Of a stretch of DNA of 64,000 nucleotides, positions 41,826 to 49,751 are shown one piece after another (the first letter of the stretch is position 1; each line of letters opens with the position of its first letter). This stretch comes from Flavobacterium sp. LC2016-13 (GTDB lineage Bacteria > Bacteroidota > Bacteroidia > Flavobacteriales > Flavobacteriaceae). Below the pieces are notes generated by a model. It was not told the origin of the DNA, did not search any database, and saw only the letters and a list, made by a program, of their open reading frames with translations. The translations under genes were made by a program, and so were the position numbers. The stretch is from NCBI RefSeq assembly GCF_009707955.1, contig NZ_WMDQ01000002.1:682001-746000 (forward strand), read 5' to 3'.

Positions 41826-42347
41826 ATGCAAAATCTACCTAAAAAAGTTAGAAGTAAAAAATTAAGCACAAAAGTAGATTTAACGGCTATGGTCAGTGTT
41901 TCGTTTTTGTTAATCATCTTTTTTATGGTTGTTGGTGAATTGTCAAAACCAAAAGTCATGGATCTAAGTATTAGAAACGATTGTTGTGACTGTCCTGTTC
42001 CGCATTACGGAGAAAATAGATCAATAACTATAATGCTAGGTGAAAACAATAAATTGATCTATTACATGGGAATTTTAGGTTCTCCTATAATTTCTCCTAA
42101 AGAAATTAAATACGGCAAAGAAGGAATTCGCCAAGAATTACTAAAAAGAAATAAAAGCATGCTTGAATATTCAGCTGCTTTAGGAAAACCTGGACGAGGA
42201 ATTACGGTAATTATAAAACCAACCAAAAAATGTAACTTTAAAAATTTGGTTGATATTTTGGATGAAGTGAAAATTGCTAATATACATTCTTATGCAATAG
42301 TTCCTGAGTTTAGTCCTGAAGAAACCAAATTACTGGCTTCAAAATAA
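41826..42347 (+). CDS. ExbD/TolR-like protein, copy 3 of 3
   Basis: A 173-residue third paralog, 27 bp after copy 2. The N-terminus and helix are nearly identical to the others (MQNLPKKVRSKKLSTKVDLT; MVVGELSK in place of MVTIELSK). The variable insert has a CC and a further cysteine pair (NDCCDCPVPHYGENRS). Domain content is otherwise the same. The three copies form a tandem array with short, similar spacers. Confidence 0.85.
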   Translation: MQNLPKKVRSKKLSTKVDLTAMVSVSFLLIIFFMVVGELSKPKVMDLSIRNDCCDCPVPHYGENRSITIMLGENNKLIYYMGILGSPIISPKEIKYGKEGIRQELLKRNKSMLEYSAALGKPGRGITVIIKPTKKCNFKNLVDILDEVKIANIHSYAIVPEFSPEETKLLASK

Positions 42348-42355
42348 AACATGGT

Positions 42356-42425
42356 TTTAACCATTGAAACGCAAAGGAATCACAACACGTTTCCCACGGT
42401 TGAAACCGGGGGCTATGTTGAAAAG
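42356..42425. repeat. Possible dispersed repeat fragment in the ExbD-rpsA spacer
   Basis: The stretch around CCCACGGTTGAAACCGGGGGC (42397-42416) contains short imperfect dyads (GGTT/AACC) and resembles ACGGTTTAAACCGT-type repeats common in flavobacterial spacers. It occurs once in this window, so the assignment rests on memory only. Confidence 0.35.
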
Positions 42426-42460
42426 CAGGTCAAAAAATAAAGAAAACTTGAAACCAAAAA

Positions 42461-42486
42461 AAAGTCCCACATTGCTGTGGGACTTT
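42461..42486 (-). terminator. Terminator of rpsA
   Basis: The perfect 11-bp stem AAAGTCCCACA / TGTGGGACTTT with a 4-nt loop is followed on the minus strand by a long T tract (complement of 42456-42462). It lies 22 bp beyond the rpsA stop. Confidence 0.88.
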
Positions 42487-42507
42487 CTATTTAAAGAAAC
42501 TTAAGAA

Positions 42508-44286
42508 TTATTTTTTCTCAGTTTTTTCCATTTTAGCTTTTAATGCAGCTAATACATCATTGTTATCTCCTAAAGTTGCAGCTGGTGCATTTGTAGTAGA
42601 GTTAGATGAAGTATTTTCAGTTGCAGCTTTCACATTTTTCTCTTCTTCTTCACGGAAGATAGCAGTGTGAGAAGCAACTACTCTTTTGAATTCTTTGTTG
42701 AATTCGATTACTTTGAAATCAGCAGAATCACCTTTTTTCAATTTCTTTCCGTCTTCTTTTTCAAGGTGACGAGTAGGAATGAAAGCAACGATATCATCTC
42801 CGAATTCTACAGTAGCTCCTTTGTCAACGATTTCAGAAATTTCACCATTATGGATAGTTCCTACAGCGAAAGAATCTTCGTATTGATCCCAAGGATTAGC
42901 AGTAGTTTGTTTATGACCTAAAGATAATTTACGTCCTTCAACATCTAATTCTAATACAACTACATCAAGTTTTTCACCAACATTTACAAATTCAGATGGG
43001 TGTTTAATTTTCTTAGTCCAAGAAAGGTCAGAAATGTAAATTAATCCATCAATTCCTTCTTCTAATTCTACGAAAATACCAAAGTTTGTAAAGTTTCTAA
43101 CGATACCTGTATGTTTAGAACCTACTGGGTATTTAGAAGTAATGTCAGTCCATGGATCTTGAGTTAATTGTTTGATACCTAATGACATTTTACGGTCATC
43201 TCTATCTAAAGTTAAGATAACAGCTTCAACAACATCTCCAACTTTTACGAAATCCTGAGCAGAACGTAAATGAGTTGACCATGACATTTCAGAAACGTGG
43301 ATTAAACCTTCAACACCTTCAGCAACTTCAATAAATGCACCGTAATCAGCGATTACAACTACTTTACCTTTTACTTTATCACCAATAGTTAAATTAGCAT
43401 CTAAAGCATCCCATGGGTGAGCGTTTAATTGTTTCAATCCTAATTGAATTCTTGTTTTTTCATCATCGAAATCAAGGATTACAACGTTTAATTTTTGGTC
43501 TAATTCAAGAACTTCACTTGGGTGGTTGATTCTACTCCAAGAAAGGTCAGTAATGTGAATTAATCCATCAACACCACCTAAGTCAATGAACACACCATAA
43601 GAAGTAATGTTTTTAACAACACCTTCTAATACTTGTCCTTTTTGTAATTGACCGATGATTTCTTTTTTCTGTACTTCGATATCAGCTTCGATAAGCGCTT
43701 TATGAGATACAACAACGTTTTTGAATTCGTGGTTAATTTTTACCACTTTGAATTCCATCATTTTGTTTACATATACATCGTAGTCTCTAATTGGCTTAAC
43801 ATCAATTTGAGAACCAGGTAAGAAAGCTTCAATTCCGAAAACGTCAACGATCATACCACCTTTAGTTCTGCATTTTACAAAACCATTAACGATTTCACCT
43901 GTTTCGTTTGCAGAAATAACTCTATCCCAAGATTTAATAGTACGTGCTTTTCTGTGAGATAATACTAATTGACCAGTTTTGTCCTCACGGATGTCGATTA
44001 ATACTTCTACTTTGTCACCAACTTTTAAGTTCGGGTTGTAACGGAATTCGTTTAAAGAAATAACACCTTCCGATTTTGCGTTGATATCAACGATAACGTC
44101 TCTATCTGTAATTCTAACAACTACTCCTTCAACTACTTCTTCTTGATCTGTAGCGATAAAAGTTTTAGATACTAGTTCTTCGAATTCTTGTAAGTTTTTC
44201 TCATCTACTGCATCAATTCCTTCTTGGAAGTTATGCCAGTTAAAATTTGCTAAAAACTCTTCTTGTGATTTTAATTGTTCAGACAT
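42508..44286 (-). CDS. rpsA: 30S ribosomal protein S1
   Basis: A 592-residue translation factor with six S1 RNA-binding domains of about 70-75 residues each, spanning roughly residues 55-540. Repeated signatures such as GVFIDLGGVDGLIHITDLSW, ADYGAFIEVAEGVEGLIHVSEMSW and TNFGIFVELEEGIDGLIYISDLSW are visible, which is the size and domain count of bacterial S1. A low-complexity acidic/Asn-Thr tail ends the protein. Lacking SD-like sites, Bacteroidota rely strongly on S1 for initiation. It has a consensus promoter and its own terminator. Confidence 0.96.
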   Translation of the reverse strand: MSEQLKSQEEFLANFNWHNFQEGIDAVDEKNLQEFEELVSKTFIATDQEEVVEGVVVRITDRDVIVDINAKSEGVISLNEFRYNPNLKVGDKVEVLIDIREDKTGQLVLSHRKARTIKSWDRVISANETGEIVNGFVKCRTKGGMIVDVFGIEAFLPGSQIDVKPIRDYDVYVNKMMEFKVVKINHEFKNVVVSHKALIEADIEVQKKEIIGQLQKGQVLEGVVKNITSYGVFIDLGGVDGLIHITDLSWSRINHPSEVLELDQKLNVVILDFDDEKTRIQLGLKQLNAHPWDALDANLTIGDKVKGKVVVIADYGAFIEVAEGVEGLIHVSEMSWSTHLRSAQDFVKVGDVVEAVILTLDRDDRKMSLGIKQLTQDPWTDITSKYPVGSKHTGIVRNFTNFGIFVELEEGIDGLIYISDLSWTKKIKHPSEFVNVGEKLDVVVLELDVEGRKLSLGHKQTTANPWDQYEDSFAVGTIHNGEISEIVDKGATVEFGDDIVAFIPTRHLEKEDGKKLKKGDSADFKVIEFNKEFKRVVASHTAIFREEEEKNVKAATENTSSNSTTNAPAATLGDNNDVLAALKAKMEKTEKK

Positions 44287-44404
44287 GCTGATAAAAAATT
44301 TGTATTCTGTTTTTCTTGAGTTTCTTAATGCGATAGAAAAAACAGAAGTTGTTTTACATAAATAGTTGATACCTAATGGAAACTCTTCTCTGCCAAAAGG
44401 TTTG

Positions 44405-44435
44405 CAAAATTACTACATTTATTTGTAATAGCAAA
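44405..44435 (-). promoter_or_regulatory. Promoter of rpsA
   Basis: On the minus strand, TTTG (44435-44432), a 19-bp spacer and TAATTTTG (44412-44405) match the Bacteroidota consensus exactly. The leader to the ATG at 44286 is about 110 nt, long enough for autogenous control by S1. Confidence 0.8.
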
Positions 44436-44495
44436 ATAATTCTAAATGATTCTCAGCCAATTGTTCAGGAGCAGAACATTTTAGGTTTTCAACAC

Positions 44496-44572
44496 CTGAA
44501 GTCCCGCTTTCGCTATTATCTTTTATGGTGAACCCCACCATAAAAGGATAAACACTCTATCGGGGCTAGATT
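44496..44572. repeat. Structured REP-like element
   Basis: A perfect 11-bp inverted repeat (CTTTTATGGTG at 44520-44530 and CACCATAAAAG at 44536-44546, 5-nt loop) sits inside an outer imperfect stem: AAGTCCCGCTTTCGC on the left against ATCGGGGCTA on the right. The full 77 nt can fold as one long hairpin. I recall very similar hairpins (CCCGCT...CGGGGCT) recurring in flavobacterial spacers. No T tract marks it as a terminator. It lies upstream of rpsA. Confidence 0.6.
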
Positions 44573-44580
44573 AGAAAATT

Positions 44581-44645
44581 TGGAGTTTTATAAGAACCTT
44601 TTATATAGAACTCCACAAGGTTTTAAAAATCTGTCGGGTTTATCA
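44581..44645. repeat. Degenerate repeat segment (AACCTT / GGAGTT / CAAGGTT motifs)
   Basis: This stretch has GGAGTTTTATAAGAACC and AGAACTCCACAAGGTT in partly inverted order, plus ATCTGTCGGGTTTAT, which resemble fragments of ACCTTGTGGAGT and CTGTCGGGTT-type flavobacterial repeats. The pairing is imperfect. With the hairpin before it, the 44287-44668 spacer is otherwise free of genes except for the rpsA promoter. Confidence 0.4.
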
Positions 44646-44668
44646 TATCTTCATACTTTGAGCTGAAT

Positions 44669-45034
44669 TTAATTTCCAATTTCCTTTATCTCAATTGATA
44701 AATCAACTTTTTCTTTTGCAACAGATAAATAAATTCTAAATAACAGATTTAATATTGGAACAAAATTTATAAAAATAAAAACCGGATTTAAATTTATATC
44801 CCTCAAACGTCTTGTAATTGCAACTTGCATTGGTATAAACTTCAATAATAACAAAATACAGAGATAGAATAAATTAAGAATATTTCTATTATCTAAATTG
44901 ACGTTAGCATATAATACAATAATGCCTATTTCTAATATACTATCAATTAAAAAATAAACCTTAAATTCATTTCTTCCAATCTTTCCGGAAAAACTAAACC
45001 AAAAAATCCATAACTTTTTTAAATCTTCTATCAT
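44669..45034 (-). CDS. DUF805-like membrane protein, 121 residues
   Basis: The N-terminus WFSFSGKIGRNEFKVYFLI and the loop AITRRLRDINLNPVF with a following hydrophobic hairpin (IFINFVPILNLLFRIYL) match the DUF805 / YhaH pattern (FxGRIGRxEFW and RLHDIN). Four membrane helices are predicted. The function of DUF805 is unknown. It is the first of three small minus-strand membrane genes separated by 11 and 25 bp. Confidence 0.7.
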   Translation of the reverse strand: MIEDLKKLWIFWFSFSGKIGRNEFKVYFLIDSILEIGIIVLYANVNLDNRNILNLFYLCILLLLKFIPMQVAITRRLRDINLNPVFIFINFVPILNLLFRIYLSVAKEKVDLSIEIKEIGN

Positions 45035-45045
45035 CCAACTATAGT

Positions 45046-45402
45046 TTATTTTAGTTTTTGCCTAATCCAAAAATAACCACCTAAAACAGAAACCGGAGCA
45101 AAAATAAAAATTGCCAACAATTGCGTCCAGGAACTACCATTTGACTTAAAAAATGAAAATGCAGCAAAACCAGCCATTATAATCAATAAAATATAATTGA
45201 CTTTAAGATTTTTTGTTCTCGAAATAACTTGCGTTACAAGTCCGCTTATAAAAGAAAAGACAGTTCCATAAACAAATGTCAATATCATAAACAATTGAGA
45301 AGCATCTGAATGCGGATTAACTTCTGAAACTCTAAAAAGCAATACCGAACTAATTACAAAAATCGCATAACCGGCAATTACAGCTAAAATCTGTCTAATC
45401 AT
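45046..45402 (-). CDS. Small uncharacterised membrane protein, 118 residues
   Basis: Four hydrophobic segments at about 5-22, 38-58, 70-84 and 94-112 separated by short loops, with no domain that I recognise. The ATG at 45402 (MIRQILAVIAG) is preferred to the TTG two codons earlier. It lies between the DUF805-like gene and a larger membrane gene, same strand. Confidence 0.75.
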   Translation of the reverse strand: MIRQILAVIAGYAIFVISSVLLFRVSEVNPHSDASQLFMILTFVYGTVFSFISGLVTQVISRTKNLKVNYILLIIMAGFAAFSFFKSNGSSWTQLLAIFIFAPVSVLGGYFWIRQKLK

Positions 45403-45427
45403 AACCAAAACCTTTTTAAGTTAGAAA

Positions 45428-46153
45428 TCAATGAAATACAAAATAATATGACAATGCTAAAATAAATACACAAACTCCGAATCCTAAAACTTGAGTAATT
45501 CTACGTTTACGATAATCAATAATATAATTTTCCATATCGATATTGTGATTCACAAAAATAGCAGGATTAACAGTAATATCAGGTCTATAACGAGCAATTC
45601 CTAATAAAAAACTTCGAATCAATTCTGTTCGATTTGAATAGAACATGCAAAAAAAGTGTCTTCCCAAAAAAGCATCTGTATGAATGACTACATTTTTATT
45701 TATTAAAACCGGCCAGGCAAACTGATCAAAAACAGATTTCATGGGTGTGTTTGAGCTAACATCATATTTTGGAGATTCTAATAAATATGTAAAATCTTCT
45801 TTCTTCGCAAAACTGCTCCAAGGTAAATCTTTCACAACAAATCCATTAAATTTATTCAAATAACGAATCCCTTTTTCATCAACTATAGTAGTTGTAAACA
45901 TCTTTTTTCTCGCATAAATTAATAATGTAACTATACCTGATAAAGCGATGAAAAATATAAAAAAAAGAGCAATGGTAGCAATTTCATCTAGTCCGGTTTC
46001 CTCAAAAGAACTTGACAACAAATAAATTATTCCTGTTATAAAAAATAACACAAAAAATACCCAAAAAAGCCCAAAGACAAAATTAAGAAATATCGTTGGA
46101 ATTGAACTAACAGATTGAAAAGGTGGAAGTGACTTTATTTGTTGATTTTGCAT
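45428..46153 (-). CDS. Uncharacterised membrane protein, 241 residues
   Basis: Two adjacent helices near residues 25-52 and 63-85 are followed by a soluble domain of about 110 residues and one C-terminal helix near 220-240. The soluble part includes DEKGIRYLNKFNGFVVKDLPWSSF, in the style of PH-like (bPH/DUF304-type) cytoplasmic domains. I cannot identify the family. ATG 46153 (MQNQQIKSL) is chosen over the TTG at 46159; CAAATATA at 46157-46164 is a minus-strand -7 element. Confidence 0.75.
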   Translation of the reverse strand: MQNQQIKSLPPFQSVSSIPTIFLNFVFGLFWVFFVLFFITGIIYLLSSSFEETGLDEIATIALFFIFFIALSGIVTLLIYARKKMFTTTIVDEKGIRYLNKFNGFVVKDLPWSSFAKKEDFTYLLESPKYDVSSNTPMKSVFDQFAWPVLINKNVVIHTDAFLGRHFFCMFYSNRTELIRSFLLGIARYRPDITVNPAIFVNHNIDMENYIIDYRKRRITQVLGFGVCVFILALSYYFVFH

Positions 46154-46187
46154 ATTCAAATATACATATTAACGTAAACAGAGTAAT

Positions 46188-46227
46188 AAAAAAAAATCCC
46201 GTTTTCAATAAATTGAAAAACGGGATT
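46188..46227 (-). terminator. Terminator of the nucleoside-permease-like gene
   Basis: AAATCCCGTTTTCAAT pairs with ATTGAAAAACGGGATTT (one bulged A) and is followed on the minus strand by a run of eight T, 20 bp after the MFS stop. Confidence 0.85.
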
Positions 46228-46246
46228 TAGAATATTTTGTTAGTCT

Positions 46247-47623
46247 TTAATGACTTAGATTCTCTATTTCTTTTGGATCGTGTTTGTGTTTAAATAAAAC
46301 AGCAAAAGCAATTGCAATTACCAAAGCGTAAGCAGCAAACGAAAGCCAGATCGTATGCCAGTCTTTCATTAGAATTGGATTTGAAAAAATTCCATCAGCA
46401 GAAATTGTATTGCCTTGACCTTTTACAAATTCTAGCATTTTAGAGTTATTTTCATCAGTCTGTAAAAATCCAGACAATTCAATTGTATTACTAAATGATT
46501 TTGTAAAGAAACGATCAATTGCCCAACCAGAAGTTAAACTTCCCAGAACTGCTCCTACTCCATTGGTCATCATCATAAATAATCCTTGAGCTGATGAACG
46601 AATTTTAGAATCCGTATTACTCTCTACGAATAATGAACCTGAGATATTAAAGAAATCAAATGCCATTCCGTAAACAATACAAGACATAATAATCATCCAT
46701 AAACCTCCTACAGGATCTCCAAAAGCAAATAATCCGAAACGTAAAACCCAAGCCAGCATACTAATAAGCATAACTTGTTTGATTCCAAAACGTCGTAAGA
46801 AAAAAGGAATAGCCAGAATAAATAATGTTTCAGAAACCTGAGAGATCGACATAATAATAGTCGAATATTTAATTACGAAAGAATCCGCATATTTTGGAAA
46901 ATGTTTAAATTCATCCAAAAAAACATCTCCATAAGCGTTTGTTAATTGCAATGCACCACCTAAAAACATAGAGAATACAAAAAACAAGGCCATTTTATAA
47001 TTTCCAAATAATTTAAAAGCCTCTAAACCCAGAGTTTCAACCAATGAAGCATCTTCTTTAGTTAAACGTTGCGGTTCACATTTTGGCAATGTAAAAGCAT
47101 AAATACCAAGAATTAAAGCACCAATTCCGGCAATATAAAACTGATATTCATTTGCTTTGCTTCCACTTAAATTAGTAATCCACATTGCTGCAATAAAACC
47201 TATTGTTCCCCAAACACGAATTGGCGGAAAATCTTTTACAATGTTTTTATTATTTAGCTTTAGCGAGGTATATGAAATCGAGTTACTTAATGCAATTGTT
47301 GGCATATAGCAACACATTGCGGCAAACATTACATATATAAAATTATCCGGTGTAGTAACATGTGCAATACCAAATAAAACTACTGCATAAATTATATGTA
47401 AAAAACCATACAATTTTTCAGCGTTTATCCATCTGTCTGCAATAATTCCGGTAAGAGTGGGCATGAATAAAGAAGCAATTCCCATGGTTCCGAAAACAAG
47501 ACCAAACTGAGTTCCTTCCCAGTTTTTAGTTCCAAACCAATAATTTCCAATTGTTATAAGCCAGGCTCCCCAAACAAAAAATTGAAGAAAGCTCATTATA
47601 ATCAACCTGTTTTTTATGCCCAT
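46247..47623 (-). CDS. MFS transporter of the nucleoside permease (NupG) type
   Basis: A 458-residue membrane carrier with 12 helices. The N-terminus MSFLQFFVWGAWLITIGNYWFG and the segment PTLTGIIADRWINAEKLYGFLHI are characteristic of nucleoside:H+ symporters (NupG/XapB type) as found in Bacteroidota. The central helices carry FPPIRVWGTIGFIAAMWITNL. A long periplasmic loop precedes the last helix. It lies next to cytidylate kinase, which would make nucleoside uptake a natural neighbour, but they are separated by 68 bp. Confidence 0.85.
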   Translation of the reverse strand: MGIKNRLIIMSFLQFFVWGAWLITIGNYWFGTKNWEGTQFGLVFGTMGIASLFMPTLTGIIADRWINAEKLYGFLHIIYAVVLFGIAHVTTPDNFIYVMFAAMCCYMPTIALSNSISYTSLKLNNKNIVKDFPPIRVWGTIGFIAAMWITNLSGSKANEYQFYIAGIGALILGIYAFTLPKCEPQRLTKEDASLVETLGLEAFKLFGNYKMALFFVFSMFLGGALQLTNAYGDVFLDEFKHFPKYADSFVIKYSTIIMSISQVSETLFILAIPFFLRRFGIKQVMLISMLAWVLRFGLFAFGDPVGGLWMIIMSCIVYGMAFDFFNISGSLFVESNTDSKIRSSAQGLFMMMTNGVGAVLGSLTSGWAIDRFFTKSFSNTIELSGFLQTDENNSKMLEFVKGQGNTISADGIFSNPILMKDWHTIWLSFAAYALVIAIAFAVLFKHKHDPKEIENLSH

Positions 47624-47691
47624 ATGATGAAATTTGTCTTTAGAATAAATGAAGCGGTAAAACTACCATTAAAAATGATATCTACAAAAAA

Positions 47692-48384
47692 TTAAACTGT
47701 TTTAACAACGTCATTTATTAATTCTAAAACAGCTGAAAATTGTTCTTCTCTTGTTAAGTAAGAATTATCTATTTCAATTGCATCATTTGCTATTACTAAA
47801 GGAGAATCTTCACGGTGTGTATCTATATGATCTCTTTCTACAACATTTTTCAAAACGTCTTCATAAGAAACGTTATCGCCTTTTTGCTGTAATTCATCAA
47901 AACGTCTTTGCGCTCGGGTTTCGGCACTTGCTGTCATAAATATTTTAAGCTCTGCATCAGGAAAAACTACAGTTCCTATATCTCTTCCGTCCATAACAAT
48001 AGCTTTGTTTTTACCCATTTCCTGTTGCTGTTCTACTAATTTAGAGCGCACTTCAGAAACTTCAGCTACTTTACTAACAAAATTAGAAACCTCGATCGTT
48101 CTAATTTGTTTTTCGACATTTTCTCCGTTCAAATACATTTCGCCAAATCCCAAATCAGCATTAAACTTAAACTCTAATTGAATTTTTGATAAAGCATCAA
48201 TAAGACTTTTTTTATCAAAAAAATCAGCTCCTATTAATTTATTTTGCATTGCATATAAAGCCACAGCACGGTACATTGCACCAGTATCAACATAAACATA
48301 TTCGAGTTCTTTTGCCAACTGTTTTGCTAATGTACTCTTTCCTGTTGACGAGAATCCGTCGATTGCAATGGTTATTTTTTTCAA
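47692..48384 (-). CDS. cmk: Cytidylate kinase
   Basis: A 230-residue P-loop kinase that phosphorylates CMP and dCMP. The Walker A motif GFSSTGKSTLAKQL is at residues 9-22, followed by the substrate-binding YVDTGAMYRA and MDGRDIGTVVFPDAELKIFMTASAETRAQRR, all diagnostic for bacterial Cmk. Length matches the family. Neighbours are an NupG-type transporter on one side and two L,D-transpeptidase-like genes and porQ on the other. Confidence 0.95.
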   Translation of the reverse strand: MKKITIAIDGFSSTGKSTLAKQLAKELEYVYVDTGAMYRAVALYAMQNKLIGADFFDKKSLIDALSKIQLEFKFNADLGFGEMYLNGENVEKQIRTIEVSNFVSKVAEVSEVRSKLVEQQQEMGKNKAIVMDGRDIGTVVFPDAELKIFMTASAETRAQRRFDELQQKGDNVSYEDVLKNVVERDHIDTHREDSPLVIANDAIEIDNSYLTREEQFSAVLELINDVVKTV

Positions 48385-48429
48385 TTTTATATTTTTAAAG
48401 TTTAATTTTCTGTCGTTTAGGTTCTTTCC

Positions 48430-49032
48430 TTAATAATAAATACTCATTACAATATTTGATTTTGAGTTATCAATTATTTTGGCAATTCGGTCAAAATATT
48501 TTTCATTGACCATAGGGCAACCATAACTGTTGCAAATATAGTTATCCTGTTCTTTATATGGAACATCAAAATAATAATGAAATACAATATCACGGTTAAA
48601 TGCATTACTATTCGTAGTATCTAATCCGTAGAGTTTATAAGCTTTGCCAAACTTTCCGTTATAGTGATTTCCTATTGAATATCTTCCTAACGATGTACTT
48701 AATGAATTTTGAACATTACTAAATTTCAATTTGCCTTTAATAGAAGTTTCAGAACCAGAACCGTGTGCAACTAATCCTCTGTCAATAATTTTATTATTTT
48801 TTAAATCGTAAACAAAAAAACGATTTTTCCCGGAAGGAATTTTCATGTCAATAAAAAAAGCAATTTTATTGTTATACTTCGAATTACTATTGATTATTTT
48901 TTTTACTTCAGCTAGTCGGGCAATTTCAATTTCCCTATCAACTTTTACTACTTCAGTTTTCTCTTCATTAAAAAAAATAAAACCAATAAAAAGAAAAAGC
49001 ATCAAAAGAAAAACGATAAAGATCTTTTTCAT
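48430..49032 (-). CDS. L,D-transpeptidase-like protein (YkuD_2 type), copy 1
   Basis: A 200-residue exported protein with an N-terminal hydrophobic helix (residues 4-21). It carries the fold of murein L,D-transpeptidase catalytic-domain proteins: FFVYDLKNNKII, GLVAHGSGSE near 87-96, and a cysteine motif SYGCPMVN at 169-176. Compared with its neighbour at 49140, the HH pair is HY (152-153) and the SHGC motif is SYGC, so a histidine near the active cysteine is missing. The catalytic cysteine itself (172) is retained. It may be inactive or altered in specificity. Confidence 0.85.
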   Translation of the reverse strand: MKKIFIVFLLMLFLFIGFIFFNEEKTEVVKVDREIEIARLAEVKKIINSNSKYNNKIAFFIDMKIPSGKNRFFVYDLKNNKIIDRGLVAHGSGSETSIKGKLKFSNVQNSLSTSLGRYSIGNHYNGKFGKAYKLYGLDTTNSNAFNRDIVFHYYFDVPYKEQDNYICNSYGCPMVNEKYFDRIAKIIDNSKSNIVMSIYY

Positions 49033-49139
49033 ATGATGCTTGTATAAAATTTATGGAAATTTAAAATTATCTGTAGCTATTGATAAAAAGCCTAATGAGT
49101 TCTAAAATTGAAGAACTAAGATTTTAACTATATAATTTA

Positions 49140-49739
49140 CTAATAGTAAATATCTAAAATAATTTTCGACTTAGAACTATCAATTATCTTTTCTATTCTT
49201 TTAAAGAATTGTTCATTAACCATTGGACATCCGTGGCTGCGTGAAATATAATATTCTTGTTCATCAAGTGGAACTGCAGAATAGTGATGCAAAACTATTG
49301 CTCTTTTTAAAGCATTATTATTTGTTTCATCCAATCCTGTTAATCTGTACGCTTTACCAAAAATTCCTTTGTAACACTTTTCGATCGAATATCTGCCTAG
49401 TGCCGTACAGTTTGAATTTGGCTCGTTGCTAAATTTCAATTCTCCTCCAATTCCAGTGTCAGAGCCTGATCCGTGAGCTACAAGACCTTGATCTAAAATC
49501 TTATTGTTTATTAAGTCATAAACAAAAAAGCGATTTTTGCCGGATTTTATTCTCATGTCTACTAAAAAAGCGATTTTAGTATTGTAGTTAGAACCGGTTT
49601 CAATCTTCTCTTTTACCACATTTAACTGATAATTAAATCTTTCGATTTCAGCATCAGTCATATTTTCGTCTTTAAAATTTAATTTTGAGGTATTAAAAAA
49701 ACCTACAGTAAAAAACAGAATCAAATAAAATAGTTTCAT
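49140..49739 (-). CDS. L,D-transpeptidase-like protein (YkuD_2 type), copy 2
   Basis: A 199-residue paralog of the gene at 48430. It has a signal-like N-terminus (residues 1-17), the conserved block FFVYDLINNKILDQGLVAHGSG, and the complete motif VLHHYSAVP (H151-H152) and SHGCPMV (168-174, catalytic Cys 171). The intact pattern suggests an active peptidoglycan-modifying transpeptidase or related hydrolase. It is followed by the paralog and preceded 12 bp upstream by porQ, all on the minus strand. Confidence 0.87.
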   Translation of the reverse strand: MKLFYLILFFTVGFFNTSKLNFKDENMTDAEIERFNYQLNVVKEKIETGSNYNTKIAFLVDMRIKSGKNRFFVYDLINNKILDQGLVAHGSGSDTGIGGELKFSNEPNSNCTALGRYSIEKCYKGIFGKAYRLTGLDETNNNALKRAIVLHHYSAVPLDEQEYYISRSHGCPMVNEQFFKRIEKIIDSSKSKIILDIYY

Positions 49740-49751
49740 AAAATTACCTAA

